A model generated the notes under the pieces. It had not been told where the DNA came from and searched no databases. It saw only the letters and a list, made by a program, of their open reading frames with translations. This document shows, piece by piece, positions 1-10,082 of a DNA stretch of 64,000 nt (position 1 is the stretch's first letter; each line of letters starts with the position of its first letter). Location: contig NZ_SRWZ01000004.1 in the NCBI RefSeq assembly GCF_004804355.1, positions 124,001 to 188,000 of the forward strand. Reading direction: 5' to 3'. This DNA is from Cognatitamlana onchidii (GTDB lineage: Bacteria; Bacteroidota; Bacteroidia; Flavobacteriales; Flavobacteriaceae). The position numbers and the translations under genes are program-made.

Positions 1-290
1 AATTTAATAACGTTTAACAACTGTTCTTTACTGTGCAAACCAGATTGGCGCCATAATTGCTTTCCATTTTTGTAAAGGGCTAGTGTAGGCACGCCTCTTA
101 CATTTTGTTGTTGTGCAATCGCTTGGTTTTTGTCGATATCAATTTTTATAATTCTTATATCAGTACCAGCTTCATTTGCTAAATTGTCTATAACGGGAGA
201 TTGCGCTTTACATGGAGCACACCATTCAGCGTAGTAATCGACCAATACTGGTGTAGCGCTATTTATAATTTTGTTAAAATTTCCTTTCAT
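1..290 (-). CDS. trxA: thioredoxin, 3' end cut by window edge
   Basis: Translating the minus strand from the ATG at 290 gives a thioredoxin fold protein with the redox motif WCAPCK about 25 residues in, the cis-proline context GVPTL and a C-terminal LWRQSG stretch. The reading frame is still open at base 1, so about 96 codons are visible and only the last few residues should be missing. Thioredoxins reduce disulfides in cytosolic proteins using electrons from thioredoxin reductase. No signal peptide is visible, so it is probably cytoplasmic. It lies 9 bp downstream of the DnaJ-like gene on the same strand and may share its transcript, which would pair a redox protein with a chaperone. The family call is secure; which of several thioredoxin paralogues it is cannot be told. 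Confidence 0.9.
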   Translation of the reverse strand, partial: MKGNFNKIINSATPVLVDYYAEWCAPCKAQSPVIDNLANEAGTDIRIIKIDIDKNQAIAQQQNVRGVPTLALYKNGKQLWRQSGLHSKEQLLNVIK

Positions 291-299
291 AATCTATAT

Positions 300-1241
300 T
301 TAAATGGTTTTAGTATGTTTCAAAGTTTTTAATTCTTTGATTAATTCGGTTTCTTTTGGGGATAAATTTTTAGGGATTTTTACTTTGATTTTAATAAGAA
401 GATCCCCGTAATTATTGGTGTTATATATTGGCATTCCTTTACCTTTTAGTCTTAATATTTTATTTGGTTGGGTGCCCTTCGGAATATGCATGCTTATAGT
501 TCCATTAAGGCTTTTAATAGTTTCTTTGCCACCTAAAATAGCGGTATAGACATCGATTACCAGCTCTGTTTCCAAATTATTGTTTGTTCTGTTGAATTTT
601 GGGTGGTCTTTGAGTATTAGCTTAATATATAAGTCCCCTTTTTTGCCTCCAGAAGCGCCATTGTAGCCTTTGCCATTAATTTTTAAAACTTGTCCATTAT
701 AAGCTCCAGGTTTTATATTGATTCTTAATTTTTGGTTATTTAATTGAAATGTCTTTTTTCCCCCAAAGTATGCCTCTTCCAAAGATATTGGAAGCTGTGC
801 TTCAATATCTACTCCGCTATTCGATTGTTTGTGCTTTGTATTATACCCATCTGCATGACTGCCAAAAAACATGTCGAAAAAACTTGAAAACTCACTACCG
901 TGGGTTTCATTATTATAAGTATGCGATTTGTGGCTTTGCCTGTAGAAAGGCCCAGTATGCTGATATTGTTTATGAGCTTTGGCTTGTTCCCTCCAGTCGT
1001 CCCCAGCGAAATCAAATGCTTGCCAGTTTTCTCCAAGCGTATCATATTTTTCTCGTTTTTCGGAATTACTTAATACCTCGTTTGCTTCATTAACTTCTTT
1101 GAACTTGTTTTCTGCTTCTTTATTTCCTTTTGTTTTGTCGGGATGATATTTCGCTGCAAGCTTTCTGTATGCCTTTTTTATGTCCTTGGAAGAGGCATTT
1201 TTGTCAACCCCTAGTATGTTATAATAATCTTTATATGTCAT
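300..1241 (-). CDS. DnaJ-family co-chaperone (type B, CbpA-like)
   Basis: A 313-residue J-domain protein. Residues 1-70 form the J domain with the HPD tripeptide at 33-35, which stimulates DnaK ATPase. A Phe/Gly/His-rich linker follows (about 75-140), then the two beta-rich substrate-binding domains of the DnaJ C-terminal type (about 145-300). The four CxxCxGxG zinc motifs of classical DnaJ are absent, so this is the class B form, like CbpA of E. coli, rather than the main DnaJ. It sits directly upstream of the thioredoxin gene and is divergent from a small heat-shock protein gene, so all three could respond to protein-folding stress. An ORF on the other strand at 749-1093 is a shadow. Confidence 0.9.
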   Translation of the reverse strand: MTYKDYYNILGVDKNASSKDIKKAYRKLAAKYHPDKTKGNKEAENKFKEVNEANEVLSNSEKREKYDTLGENWQAFDFAGDDWREQAKAHKQYQHTGPFYRQSHKSHTYNNETHGSEFSSFFDMFFGSHADGYNTKHKQSNSGVDIEAQLPISLEEAYFGGKKTFQLNNQKLRINIKPGAYNGQVLKINGKGYNGASGGKKGDLYIKLILKDHPKFNRTNNNLETELVIDVYTAILGGKETIKSLNGTISMHIPKGTQPNKILRLKGKGMPIYNTNNYGDLLIKIKVKIPKNLSPKETELIKELKTLKHTKTI

Positions 1242-1558
1242 TGTTGTATGTCTTATTAATCAGTACTTGGGTGATTGCAAAATAAATACCAATTGTAGTC
1301 AATGGAAGAAATTGTAATGTATATAGAGCGGTTTTAATCTAAGGTGTATTCTTAAACATTAAAACCAAGACATTGTGACATGTTTTTTATTCACAACAAC
1401 GACATATTGTCATTAACCAGTATGGTGTTTACTTCAATTTTGGTAAGAAGCCTATATTAATGACAGGAATTTTTACATGGCATTGGGTTTGCTTAGTAAT
1501 TATTGAAGTTTTACAAACTATATTAAATATTATCAAGTTTAATTTAAATATTATAATT
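1242..1558. promoter_or_regulatory. divergent intergenic region, DnaJ-like / Hsp20
   Basis: This 317-bp spacer separates two divergent chaperone genes and carries no gene. At 1369-1383 an ACAT-N6-ATGT dyad is visible and at 1401-1411 a GACA-TAT-TGTC dyad; the two GACAT copies start 32 bp apart, about three helical turns. No CIRCE element (TTAGCACTC-N9-GAGTGCTAA) is present. These dyads are candidate sites for a stress regulator, but that is inference. Confidence 0.35.
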
Positions 1559-2032
1559 ATGAGTACATTAATAAAACATTCACACAACGGAAACAATGGG
1601 GTTTCAAGGTCAAACTATCCATTATGGTCTAATTGGATTGACGATATGTTTAATCCAAATGAATTCTCTTCTGTTTTACCTCAAGACGCGCATTCAAGAA
1701 CCTCGCTACCTAAAGTTAATATCAAGGAGACTAAGAATGAATATGTAATAGATATTGCCGTTCCTGGTATGAATAAATCCGATTTCAAAATAGATTTAGA
1801 TAATGGTGTGTTATCTATCTCTGCTGAACAAAAAGACGAACAGGCAAATACAAATGAAAACTATACAAGAAAGGAATTTACGTATTCTTCTTTTAAGCGT
1901 ACGTTTACGCTTGCCGATTCTATAGATGAGTCCAAGATAAGTGCTAAGTACAAAGATGGTATTTTAGGTGTCACACTTCCTAAAAAGGAAGAAGCAAAAG
2001 AGAAGCCTATTAGATCAATTAAGATATCATAA
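1559..2032 (+). CDS. small heat-shock protein, Hsp20/alpha-crystallin family
   Basis: A 157-residue protein with an alpha-crystallin domain at about 47-150, including the conserved VPGMNKSDFKI and DGILGVTLPK segments and a C-terminal I-x-I type tail (IKIS). Such proteins bind unfolding proteins without ATP and hand them to DnaK/ClpB. The ATG at 1559 gives the usual Hsp20 start (MSTLIK). The frame is open back to an ATG at 1460, but those 33 residues are hydrophobic and AT-driven and look like untranslated leader. The gene is divergent from the DnaJ-like gene and is followed by a clear terminator, so it is probably monocistronic. Confidence 0.92.
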   Translation: MSTLIKHSHNGNNGVSRSNYPLWSNWIDDMFNPNEFSSVLPQDAHSRTSLPKVNIKETKNEYVIDIAVPGMNKSDFKIDLDNGVLSISAEQKDEQANTNENYTRKEFTYSSFKRTFTLADSIDESKISAKYKDGILGVTLPKKEEAKEKPIRSIKIS

Positions 2033-2045
2033 GAATTAAAGAATC

Positions 2046-2075
2046 AAAGAGACTGCATTGCGGTCTCTTTTTTAT
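2046..2075 (+). terminator. rho-independent terminator after hsp20
   Basis: Inverted repeat AAAGAGAC (2046-2053) and GTCTCTTT (2063-2070), with inner G-C pairs extending the stem, followed by a T-rich run. It lies 14 bp after the hsp20 stop codon. Confidence 0.85.
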
Positions 2076-2093
2076 TTGATAACATGAATTTTT

Positions 2094-2483
2094 ATGGTTT
2101 ATTTAAAGGAATACCGCATTGCATCTGTTTTATTTGCGTTTAGTTTATACTACATAAACGTTGCACATGCGCAATTTCCTGATCGGGTTCAAGGGACCAG
2201 GGAAACAAAAGCCTTGGCTAAAGAGTTAACCCGTGTTTACGATGCATGGTTGGGCTTGGATGGTATTCAACTTCCAATTTTTGAGGAGATTGTTGAAGAC
2301 TATATTATTCTATCTAACAAGGCTAAACAACAACTTGAAGGAAAGGAAGAGTTAGATGCACTCACGGAGTTAATGATTAATGAAACGTTGCAAATGGAGA
2401 ATTTATTAACACTATTTCAGTTTAGGGAATACATTCGAGTTAGGCAAGAAATACAGCCAATAAAAAAGTTGGAACCAAATTAG
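2094..2483 (+). CDS. small secreted protein of unknown function
   Basis: A 129-residue protein that I do not recognise. Residues 1-26 look like a signal peptide (hydrophobic run ending in VAHAQ), so it should be exported. The rest is mostly helical and acidic, with Glu/Leu-rich stretches from about 60 to 115, and has no cysteine or obvious motif. It lies between the hsp20 terminator and murI, which is convergent with it, so it seems to stand alone. The ATG at 2094 is used because the ATG at 2084 is in another frame. Coding status is supported by the signal peptide and the absence of a competing frame. Confidence 0.6.
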   Translation: MVYLKEYRIASVLFAFSLYYINVAHAQFPDRVQGTRETKALAKELTRVYDAWLGLDGIQLPIFEEIVEDYIILSNKAKQQLEGKEELDALTELMINETLQMENLLTLFQFREYIRVRQEIQPIKKLEPN

Positions 2484-2498
2484 ATCTTATGGTTCTAC

Positions 2499-3272
2499 TT
2501 ATATTTTCTGTATTACGACATTTTCATTGACCAATGAAGCTAACACGTTTGAACTACCCGTAGTGTAAAACTCGAAATTAGCAACGGAGTTAAGGTTATT
2601 AATCAGACGATACTTTTCTAAAATAGCTTTACACTGCTTAGCTACGGCCGCTCCAGAATCGATTATTTTGATGTTGTTTGGAGTAAGATCAATGAGTAGC
2701 GGAATTAAATAAGGGTAATGTGTACATCCTAAAACAAGGTAATCAATATTAGCTTCTATCATTGGTTTTAGGTAAGTCAATAAAAGGGCTTTCATCTCGT
2801 TTGAATAAAGCTTACCACTTTCAATAAGCTCAACAATGCCGTCTCCATTTTGTTCAATAACTTTAATATTACTAGCAAATAAGGAAGACGTTCTAGAAAA
2901 CAGTTCACTACTTAAGGTGCCTTTAGTTGCAAGAATTCCAATAGCGCCTGTTTGTGTTTTTAATGCAGCTGGTTTTATGGCAGGTTCAATTCCAATAAAC
3001 GGAATGTCGTAATGGTTTCTTAGGTAATCAATAGCACTGGTTGTGGCAGTATTACAGGCAACTACAATAAGCTTAGCGCCTTTATCTAATAAAAAATCTG
3101 TATTTTTAATACTAAGATCAATAATGGTATTTTTACCTTTTGGACCATACGGCGCATTTATACTGTCGGCAAGGTAAATGGTATTTTCATTGGGCAACAG
3201 TTTATGTATTTCTTTCCAAATGGAAGTGCCTCCAACTCCAGAATCGAAAATACCAATAGGTTTTGTACTCAT
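2499..3272 (-). CDS. murI: glutamate racemase
   Basis: A 257-residue enzyme that converts L-glutamate to D-glutamate for peptidoglycan. The family signatures are all present: FDSGVGG near the N-terminus, the first catalytic cysteine C73 in VACNTAT, and the second, C183, in GCTHYP. The length is normal for MurI. It lies downstream of the two ompH/skp genes on the same strand but is separated from them by a strong hairpin at 3287-3318, so it probably has its own promoter or depends on read-through. Convergent with the small secreted protein to its left. Confidence 0.95.
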   Translation of the reverse strand: MSTKPIGIFDSGVGGTSIWKEIHKLLPNENTIYLADSINAPYGPKGKNTIIDLSIKNTDFLLDKGAKLIVVACNTATTSAIDYLRNHYDIPFIGIEPAIKPAALKTQTGAIGILATKGTLSSELFSRTSSLFASNIKVIEQNGDGIVELIESGKLYSNEMKALLLTYLKPMIEANIDYLVLGCTHYPYLIPLLIDLTPNNIKIIDSGAAVAKQCKAILEKYRLINNLNSVANFEFYTTGSSNVLASLVNENVVIQKI

Positions 3273-3286
3273 ATAAAGACAAAAAT

Positions 3287-3318
3287 AAAAAAGCTGCCTT
3301 TTATAAGGCAGCTTTTTT
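3287..3318 (-). terminator. terminator between ompH and murI
   Basis: Perfect 14-bp arms (3287-3300 and 3305-3318) around a 4-base loop, with A-runs and T-runs at the outer ends, so it can act in both directions. On the minus strand it lies just after the ompH stop and before murI. Confidence 0.85.
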
Positions 3319-3343
3319 ATTTATTATTTGTACTAGGTAAATC

Positions 3344-3844
3344 TTAGATGCCTAATTTAGCTTTTACATCAGCAAGAATATCAGTTCCATCGGCAACAAT
3401 TAAGGTCGCTCTATCAAGCACATATTGGTATCCTTTTTCTTTAGCAACTTCATTAATAGCCTTCATGGCTTTTTCTTGAATAGGCTTGAATAGTTCAGCT
3501 TCTTTTTTAGCAATGTCTTGTTGAGCGTCTGCTCTAAATTGCTGAATACGTTGTTGCTTTTCTTGCAATTCTAAACCTCTTTTTTGATTTTCCTCATCTG
3601 TTTTTGTTGCTGCTTCGGCTTCATATTGCTTTACTGTATTTTGGTATTCAGTGATAGAAGCTTGAATATCTGTTTGGTAGGTTTTACCTAAGGTTTCAAT
3701 TTCTGTTTGAGCGGCTTTTGCTTCTGGCATTGCAGCAATTAACTCCTGTGTATTTATATGTGCAACTTTACTTTGTGCTTGTGTAACATTTATAGTTACT
3801 AAACATAATGCAGTTGCTAATAATAGAGTTTTTAATTGTTTCAT
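3344..3844 (-). CDS. OmpH/Skp-family periplasmic chaperone
   Basis: A 166-residue protein with a signal peptide (residues 1-23, ending TQAQ), a short start motif VAHINTQEL, and a long Gln/Glu/Ala-rich coiled coil from about 45 to 125, ending in YVLDRATLIVADG. This is the Skp (OmpH) layout: a trimer with long helical arms that holds unfolded outer-membrane proteins in the periplasm. It is the second of two OmpH genes in a row, both downstream of bamA and uppS, an order common in Bacteroidota. The product acts in the same pathway as BamA. Confidence 0.9.
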   Translation of the reverse strand: MKQLKTLLLATALCLVTINVTQAQSKVAHINTQELIAAMPEAKAAQTEIETLGKTYQTDIQASITEYQNTVKQYEAEAATKTDEENQKRGLELQEKQQRIQQFRADAQQDIAKKEAELFKPIQEKAMKAINEVAKEKGYQYVLDRATLIVADGTDILADVKAKLGI

Positions 3845-3872
3845 TTTTAATAGTATTAATTGTGTTATAAAT

Positions 3873-4904
3873 TTATTTTCGGCTAGCGATAATGCTATCC
3901 TTTCTTCGTTGTCTTTCTTCTAAAATCTTTTTCTTACGTTCTTCTAGGGCTTTTTGACGTTCTTCACGTTCTTTTAGCTTTTTTTGTCTGTTTTCTTCAA
4001 TAAGTTGTTCTCTTGTTTTAGGTTCGGTTTTAGGAGCAACTTCCTCGTTTTTTACACTGCTTGATTTGCTCGTTGTTGCACTACTCTCTACCTCGTTAGA
4101 AGCGCTACTGGTTGAAGTGCCATTGCGAGCATCAAGTTTGGCTTGTTTTGCTTTTTCTCGTTCTTCCAAAGTTTTTCTCCTCTTCTCTTCTGCGGCCTTA
4201 ACCCGAGCTTCTCTTGCAGCTAGTTTTTCCTGTCTTGCTTTTTCAATGGCGCTTTCACGAGCTGTTTTCTTTTCTTCTAAAGCTTTTTCTCTTGCTTCTT
4301 TTTCCTCGTTTATTTCAGGAATTAAATCTTCTTTTTCGGCTTCTTTTCTTTGAGCTTTTGATTGTGCTTGGGTTCGTTTGGAGGTTCGTTTTATACTTCT
4401 TAATATTTGTTCGCTTAAATCATATTGTTTCGCGGAAAAAAGCATTACAGCATCGGATGACTTATCAAAAATAAAATCATATTTTTTCCCACTAGCAATA
4501 TCTTGGACCGCTGAGAATATTTGATCTTGTATGGGTTGCATTAATGATCTCTTTTGAATGAATAAATCGCCATTAGGACCAAAACGTTTTTGTTGATAAT
4601 CTAATATTTCATTTTCTTCAAAGTCAATATCTTCCTCTCTTTCATCAATAAGCTCTTGAGTTAATAAGGCTTTCTCGTTACTTAGATCTTTTCTTTTTTG
4701 AGCAACGGAAGCCAACTTAGCCTGAATTTCATTTTTCCATTTTTGTGCTCTGGCATCTAATTGAGCAGATGCTTCTTGGTATTCAGGTACGTTTTCTAAA
4801 ATATATTCAGTATCGATATAACCAATTCTTACACCTCGTTGGGCATGTGATGAGAAGCATGACATAAAAACGACTGTCAATAAAAAAAGAACGTTATGTT
4901 TCAT
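3873..4904 (-). CDS. OmpH/Skp-family protein with long charged C-terminal tail
   Basis: A 343-residue protein. Residues 1-21 are a signal peptide; residues 22-170 match the OmpH/Skp layout (IGYIDTEYIL start, coiled coil, YDFIFDKS near the end). After that comes an extension of about 170 residues, almost wholly Lys, Glu, Arg, Ala and Gln, with many EERQKALEER-like repeats, which should form one long charged helix. The usual Skp is half this length. The tail resembles the extensions of some flavobacterial Skp homologues, but its role is unknown; it could span periplasm or bind peptidoglycan or DNA-like polyanions. It lies between bamA and the short ompH and is probably co-transcribed with the latter (28-bp gap). 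Confidence 0.88.
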   Translation of the reverse strand: MKHNVLFLLTVVFMSCFSSHAQRGVRIGYIDTEYILENVPEYQEASAQLDARAQKWKNEIQAKLASVAQKRKDLSNEKALLTQELIDEREEDIDFEENEILDYQQKRFGPNGDLFIQKRSLMQPIQDQIFSAVQDIASGKKYDFIFDKSSDAVMLFSAKQYDLSEQILRSIKRTSKRTQAQSKAQRKEAEKEDLIPEINEEKEAREKALEEKKTARESAIEKARQEKLAAREARVKAAEEKRRKTLEEREKAKQAKLDARNGTSTSSASNEVESSATTSKSSSVKNEEVAPKTEPKTREQLIEENRQKKLKEREERQKALEERKKKILEERQRRKDSIIASRK

Positions 4905-5074
4905 CTGTTTAATATTTTATACTTAAAATTCTATAAATTCTAAAATGACAGATGAACTGTTTCTGCCTTTTTGAATCTAATCTTCAAAATTAACGAAATA
5001 TAATCTTAAAAATTTTAATTCTCATGCAAATCATTAGGTTAATAGAAAATATCGTGCCAAAACTAAATTATAAA

Positions 5075-7646
5075 TTAAAACTGTTGTCCAATAATAAAAT
5101 GTGTTTCCCATCCATTTGGCGTTACTAAACCTGGTAGCGGGTCAAACCCATAACCAAAATCAATACCTAATAAGCCAAATGCAGGCATAAATATGCGTAG
5201 GCCTACTCCTGCAGATCTGTTCAAATCAAAAGGATTATAGTCTCTGAAATTATCAAAAGAGGCTCCTGCTTCCAAAAACCCTAAGCCATAAATTTTGGCT
5301 GAAGATTTTAAGGTAATAGGGTAACGCAATTCTAGTGAAAACTTATTGTAAATGGTTCCTCCATCAACGCTTGAAAGCGATTGGTTTGGGTATCCACGAA
5401 GCTGAATGGCTTCTCTACCATCTAGAGCAAAATTACCCAAACCGTCACCTCCAAGAAAGAAACGGTCAAAAGGAATAACACCTCTATCATTGTTATAAGC
5501 TCCCAAGAATCCAAATTCTGCCAAAGGCCTTAAAACTAAATTCTTTGTTATTTGGGTATACCATTCTCCCTTAAATTTAATTTTATAGAATTCTAACCAT
5601 CTATAACGTTCTTGGTCAATTTCGGAGATACGAGCCGTAGCATCTGCTCGTTCTTTAGGTGTACTATTTACATCATCCTGAATAGCCTCATTTTCTTCGC
5701 GTTCTGCTTTTAATGCTGCATAATCTACGCCGTCCAGCAAAGACCAAGGAGGTGAAAATTTAATACTTGCCGAAAAACTTGACCCTGCAGTAGGATAAAT
5801 AGGGTCTACACTCGTGTTATTCCTACTTAGTCCAACTGTGTACGACAGGTTATTCGAGTACCCATCTCCAAAAGTAAATAAACCAGTGTTATAATTATTT
5901 AAATCGTAGCGCTGGTAACTAATGGCTTGAGATAAGGTAAAGAAATCGTCGGGGACAGATAATCGTTTTGCTAGACCAAATGTAATTCCAGTTATATTAA
6001 AACTTCTGCTTTTATCTGCATCTCTTGTAACCGGGTTAAATAAGAATTGTTTTGTGTGCGATAATGAGGCTGAAAACTGTACGGGTCGTTTACCTCCTAA
6101 CCATGGCTCGGAGAATGAAAAACTATAAGTTTGATAGAATCTACTTGCCTGTAATCGCAATGCGAGTTTTTGTCCATCTCCCATAGGAATGGGTTTGTAG
6201 GCATCTTTTTTAAAGATATCTTTTATTGAAAAATTATTGAACGAGAGTCCTAATGTTCCAATAAAACCACCGCCACCGTAGCCACCTTGCAGCTCAATTT
6301 GACTAGATCCTGTTTCTTTTACAGCGAATTCCATGTCAATAGTACCTTCATTTGGGTTTGGATTGATAAAATTTGGGGAAATTTCTTGGGCTTCAAAAAA
6401 GCCTAATTGGCCTAGTTCTCTAACTGTTCTTACAACATTTGCTTTACTGTAAAGCTGCCCTGGACGTGTTCTAAGTTCTCGGTAAATAACATGGTCATTG
6501 GTTTTGTCGTTTCCAATAACCGTTACATTATTAAAATAGGCTGGTTTTCCTTCAGAAATTCTAATCTCTAAGTCAATAATGTTGTTGTCGGCACTAACTT
6601 CTACAGAGTTAATAGTTGAGAATAAATAGCCATTATTTTGATATTGATTTGTAATGTCAAATCCATCTGGCTTTGATTCGTCTGCAATACGTTTTTGAAG
6701 TAATACACCATTATAGGTGTCTCCTTTATTAATTCTTAAAATCCGGCTCAAGTATTCGTTGCTATAAACAGTATTGCCAATAAACGTAATATTACCAAAT
6801 TTATATTGCTCACCCTCATTAACATTAATCTGAAGAGAAATGGTTTTATCGTTGTTAATAATAATGCTATCAGATAAAATTCTTGCATCTCGATAGCCAT
6901 TTTCTTTATAAGTATCTATAACATGACCAAGGTCGGCCTGGTAAGCAGAGTCAATAAATTTAGATCGTTTCCAAAGTCTTAATCGGCTAATCTTTTTAGT
7001 GCTTTTCATGCTCTGCCTTAGCTTTTTATCACTTAGCACATCATTACCATTAAAGGTAATATCTTTGATTTTAACTTTATTTCCTTTATCAATATTTACA
7101 AGAAGATTGACTCTTGCACTCTCAAGGGAATCCTTAACTTCAATGGCATTAATGTATACTTTGGTGTTAACAAATCCGTTTTTTTTGTATTTCTTTTCAA
7201 GAAAATTTTTGGTGTTTGTAATGAGGTTTTCTGTAACCTTAACGCCTTTATTTAGGGTGTTCTCTTTAATAACTTTTTCTTGCTCACTTTTCTTAACTCC
7301 ATTAATCTTAACCTCGTTTATTTGAGGTAAATCAACTAATCTTATCTCTAAATAGGCAACGTTGTCTTCTATTTTTGTTACATAAACTTCAATATCATTG
7401 AATAGTTTGGAATTCCAAAGCTTTTTTATGGCGTTACTTATTTCTTCTCCTGGGATAGATATTTCTTTTCCTTTACTCAAACCAGAATAAGTTATAATAG
7501 TTTGCTCACTAAAGGATGTGTTTCCAGCTACAGATATGTCACCTAAGGTATACTTACCTTTTAGGTCTTGTGCTGGAGCACTTAAACAGCTAATAAGAAA
7601 AATTATAGCTATGTAAAATTTTATATATGTGGTATTGCGTAGAATA

Positions 7647-7663
<17 letters not shown>
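5075..7663 (-). CDS. bamA: outer-membrane protein assembly factor BamA
   Basis: The Omp85 protein that folds barrels into the outer membrane. From the chosen start the protein has 862 residues: signal peptide at about 1-31 (hydrophobic run then SAPAQ), POTRA repeats to about residue 430, and a 16-strand barrel ending in an aromatic C-terminus (IIGQQF). One barrel loop carries a charged insert of about 45 residues (around bases 5610-5730). The start is a GTG at 7663, which overlaps the end of uppS by 17 bp and puts the signal peptide at the very N-terminus. The frame is open up to an ATG at 7816, but that would add 51 residues lying inside uppS. Translational coupling to uppS is likely. Confidence 0.93.
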
Positions 7664-8387
<724 letters not shown>

Positions 8388-8388
8388 T

Positions 8389-9075
8389 TTATTCAACACA
8401 GTAACAAGGGTTTTCGCCAAACGTATACGTTAAGGTTAACCCAGAAAACACGTACCAATCCGTATTGTTTATATTGCCAAATCTAAATTCTTGATTTTCC
8501 GGTTTTGATGGAAGACTTCCATCAATTTCATCAGAAAATGTATAGCGGGCTCCTACTTCAAGGCCTAGCACAAAACCTTCAATAAAACTACCTTTTATGC
8601 CAAGTGTTAATGGAATTCCAAAAGCCCAAGTAGTATTATTTTCTGCTACTTGGCGCCCATTAGGAAAATAGAAGTTATCGAATTTTGTTGTTACTAAACC
8701 AGAATGTAAATAAGGTGTAAAAACCTTTTCGCCTGTATGAAGGTCAAAATCCATAAAAGTAAATTCCATGCCTGCAGACAGTTCTAATAAATTAGAATCA
8801 AAATCATAATCTCTTTGCTGGCGTCTCGGGTCGTTAGATTTTGAATCGTATGCTTTTAAGTCTGAATAAATAACTGAAGCTCTCCACGAATGCCTTTTGC
8901 TCGCATTCCATTTATATAAAACACCTAAAGCAGGTGCGTTTGGTGAAATATAATTGGTTGCGCCAAGGTCTCCAATTAAGTTGCTTCCCCCAACATAAAT
9001 ACCCAGTTCGTTGATTTGGGAATGGCTTAAGGTAATGCTTAATGCGCTAAATATCAATATGATTAAATGCCTCAT
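8389..9075 (-). CDS. DUF6089-type outer-membrane beta-barrel protein
   Basis: A 228-residue protein with a signal peptide (1-19, ending LSHSQ), a glycine-rich start ELGIYVGGSNLIGDLG, alternating aromatic beta strands throughout, and a last strand GLTLTYTFGENPCYCVE. This matches the DUF6089 barrels found next to uppS/nadK in flavobacteria; the function is unknown. A CxC pair near the C-terminus is unusual for a barrel end. A TATATTTG -7 element lies on the minus strand at 9100-9093, 18 bp from the start codon, so it probably begins a transcript that includes uppS one base downstream. Confidence 0.8.
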   Translation of the reverse strand: MRHLIILIFSALSITLSHSQINELGIYVGGSNLIGDLGATNYISPNAPALGVLYKWNASKRHSWRASVIYSDLKAYDSKSNDPRRQQRDYDFDSNLLELSAGMEFTFMDFDLHTGEKVFTPYLHSGLVTTKFDNFYFPNGRQVAENNTTWAFGIPLTLGIKGSFIEGFVLGLEVGARYTFSDEIDGSLPSKPENQEFRFGNINNTDWYVFSGLTLTYTFGENPCYCVE

Positions 9076-9197
9076 AAATATTCAAAAGTTTGCAAATATA
9101 ATAAATAAGATGTGCCTGTAATAATTTGAGCAAAATAGTATGAGTTTTAAACTAAAAAACTTTTGAATTATTGCTTTCAACTGGAGACTTAAAAAGG

Positions 9198-10079
9198 TTA
9201 ATTCCTTTTGTCCTCTCCCCACAGGAGCTTTTTTCTAAGAGTGGTTAAGAAACTTTCATCAAGCAAATCAATCATTTTTATTTTAAAATCTGCCTTTTTT
9301 ATTTTAATAAGTGTTTCATTTTCAAGGGTGGCAATTCTGGAATCTAAAGAGACTAAATGGCTTTCCTCTCGCCCATTTACTTTTAAGTGTATTTCCGTAG
9401 AATCAGGAATTATAAGAGGTCGTGCACTTAAATTGTGTGGAGCGATAGGCGTTAGCACAAAACTATTTGTGCCTGGTGTTATTACAGGGCCTCCACAACT
9501 TAAGGAATAACCAGTAGATCCAGTAGGTGTTGATACAATTAAGCCATCACTCCAATACGACGTAAGGTACTCGCCATCTAAATGGGTATCCACAGTAATC
9601 ATAGAAGTGGTGTTTTTTCTACTTACGGCCACTTCGTTAAGGGCAAAGCTAAGTGCTTTAATATCCTTGTTTTCTGGAGTTGTCTCGACTGTCAACAAAC
9701 TACGCTCTGATATTTTATACTTACCATCAATAATGTTTTGAAGGGCGTGTTCAATAACATCTACTTGAATGGTAGCTAAAAATCCAAGCCGCCCAGTATT
9801 AATTCCAATTATCGGTATGTCAATATCCTTAACAAATGTAATGGCTCTTAAGATTGTTCCATCTCCACCAATGCTAACTAGGAAGTTGAATGAGGTGTCT
9901 AGGGTTTCAAACGTCTTAAACCCTTCGAAGTTATTATTTGAAGACTCAGAGCTTAATAAATCGAAAAACTGTTTTTCAAAATAGACCTTAATATTTTTTT
10001 TTGACAAAAACTCAGAAAGCCTTTCTACCGATGTTGTTGTTCTTTCATTATAGAACCTCCCAAAAACTGCAACTTTCAT
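9198..10079 (-). CDS. nadK: NAD kinase
   Basis: A 293-residue enzyme that phosphorylates NAD to NADP. The GGDGT motif is at 71-75, followed by the family motifs NTGRLGFLA, LNEVAVSRK, the glycine-rich TPTGSTGYSLSCGGP and IAPHNLSARPLI. The length is normal. It lies 3 bp downstream of the CBS-domain gene and is likely co-transcribed with it. It is a single-domain bacterial form with no extension. Confidence 0.96.
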   Translation of the reverse strand: MKVAVFGRFYNERTTTSVERLSEFLSKKNIKVYFEKQFFDLLSSESSNNNFEGFKTFETLDTSFNFLVSIGGDGTILRAITFVKDIDIPIIGINTGRLGFLATIQVDVIEHALQNIIDGKYKISERSLLTVETTPENKDIKALSFALNEVAVSRKNTTSMITVDTHLDGEYLTSYWSDGLIVSTPTGSTGYSLSCGGPVITPGTNSFVLTPIAPHNLSARPLIIPDSTEIHLKVNGREESHLVSLDSRIATLENETLIKIKKADFKIKMIDLLDESFLTTLRKKLLWGEDKRN

Positions 10080-10082
10080 TTA

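Noticed and set aside
749-1093. 114-codon ORF on the plus strand inside the DnaJ-like gene
   Set aside because: It runs antisense to a gene with clear J-domain motifs and has no family features of its own.
1460-1558. Upstream start for hsp20
   Set aside because: The added residues are hydrophobic and unlike Hsp20 N-termini; the ATG at 1559 fits the family.
4066-4353. Plus-strand ORF inside the long OmpH gene
   Set aside because: Produced by the biased Lys/Glu codons of the tail read backwards.
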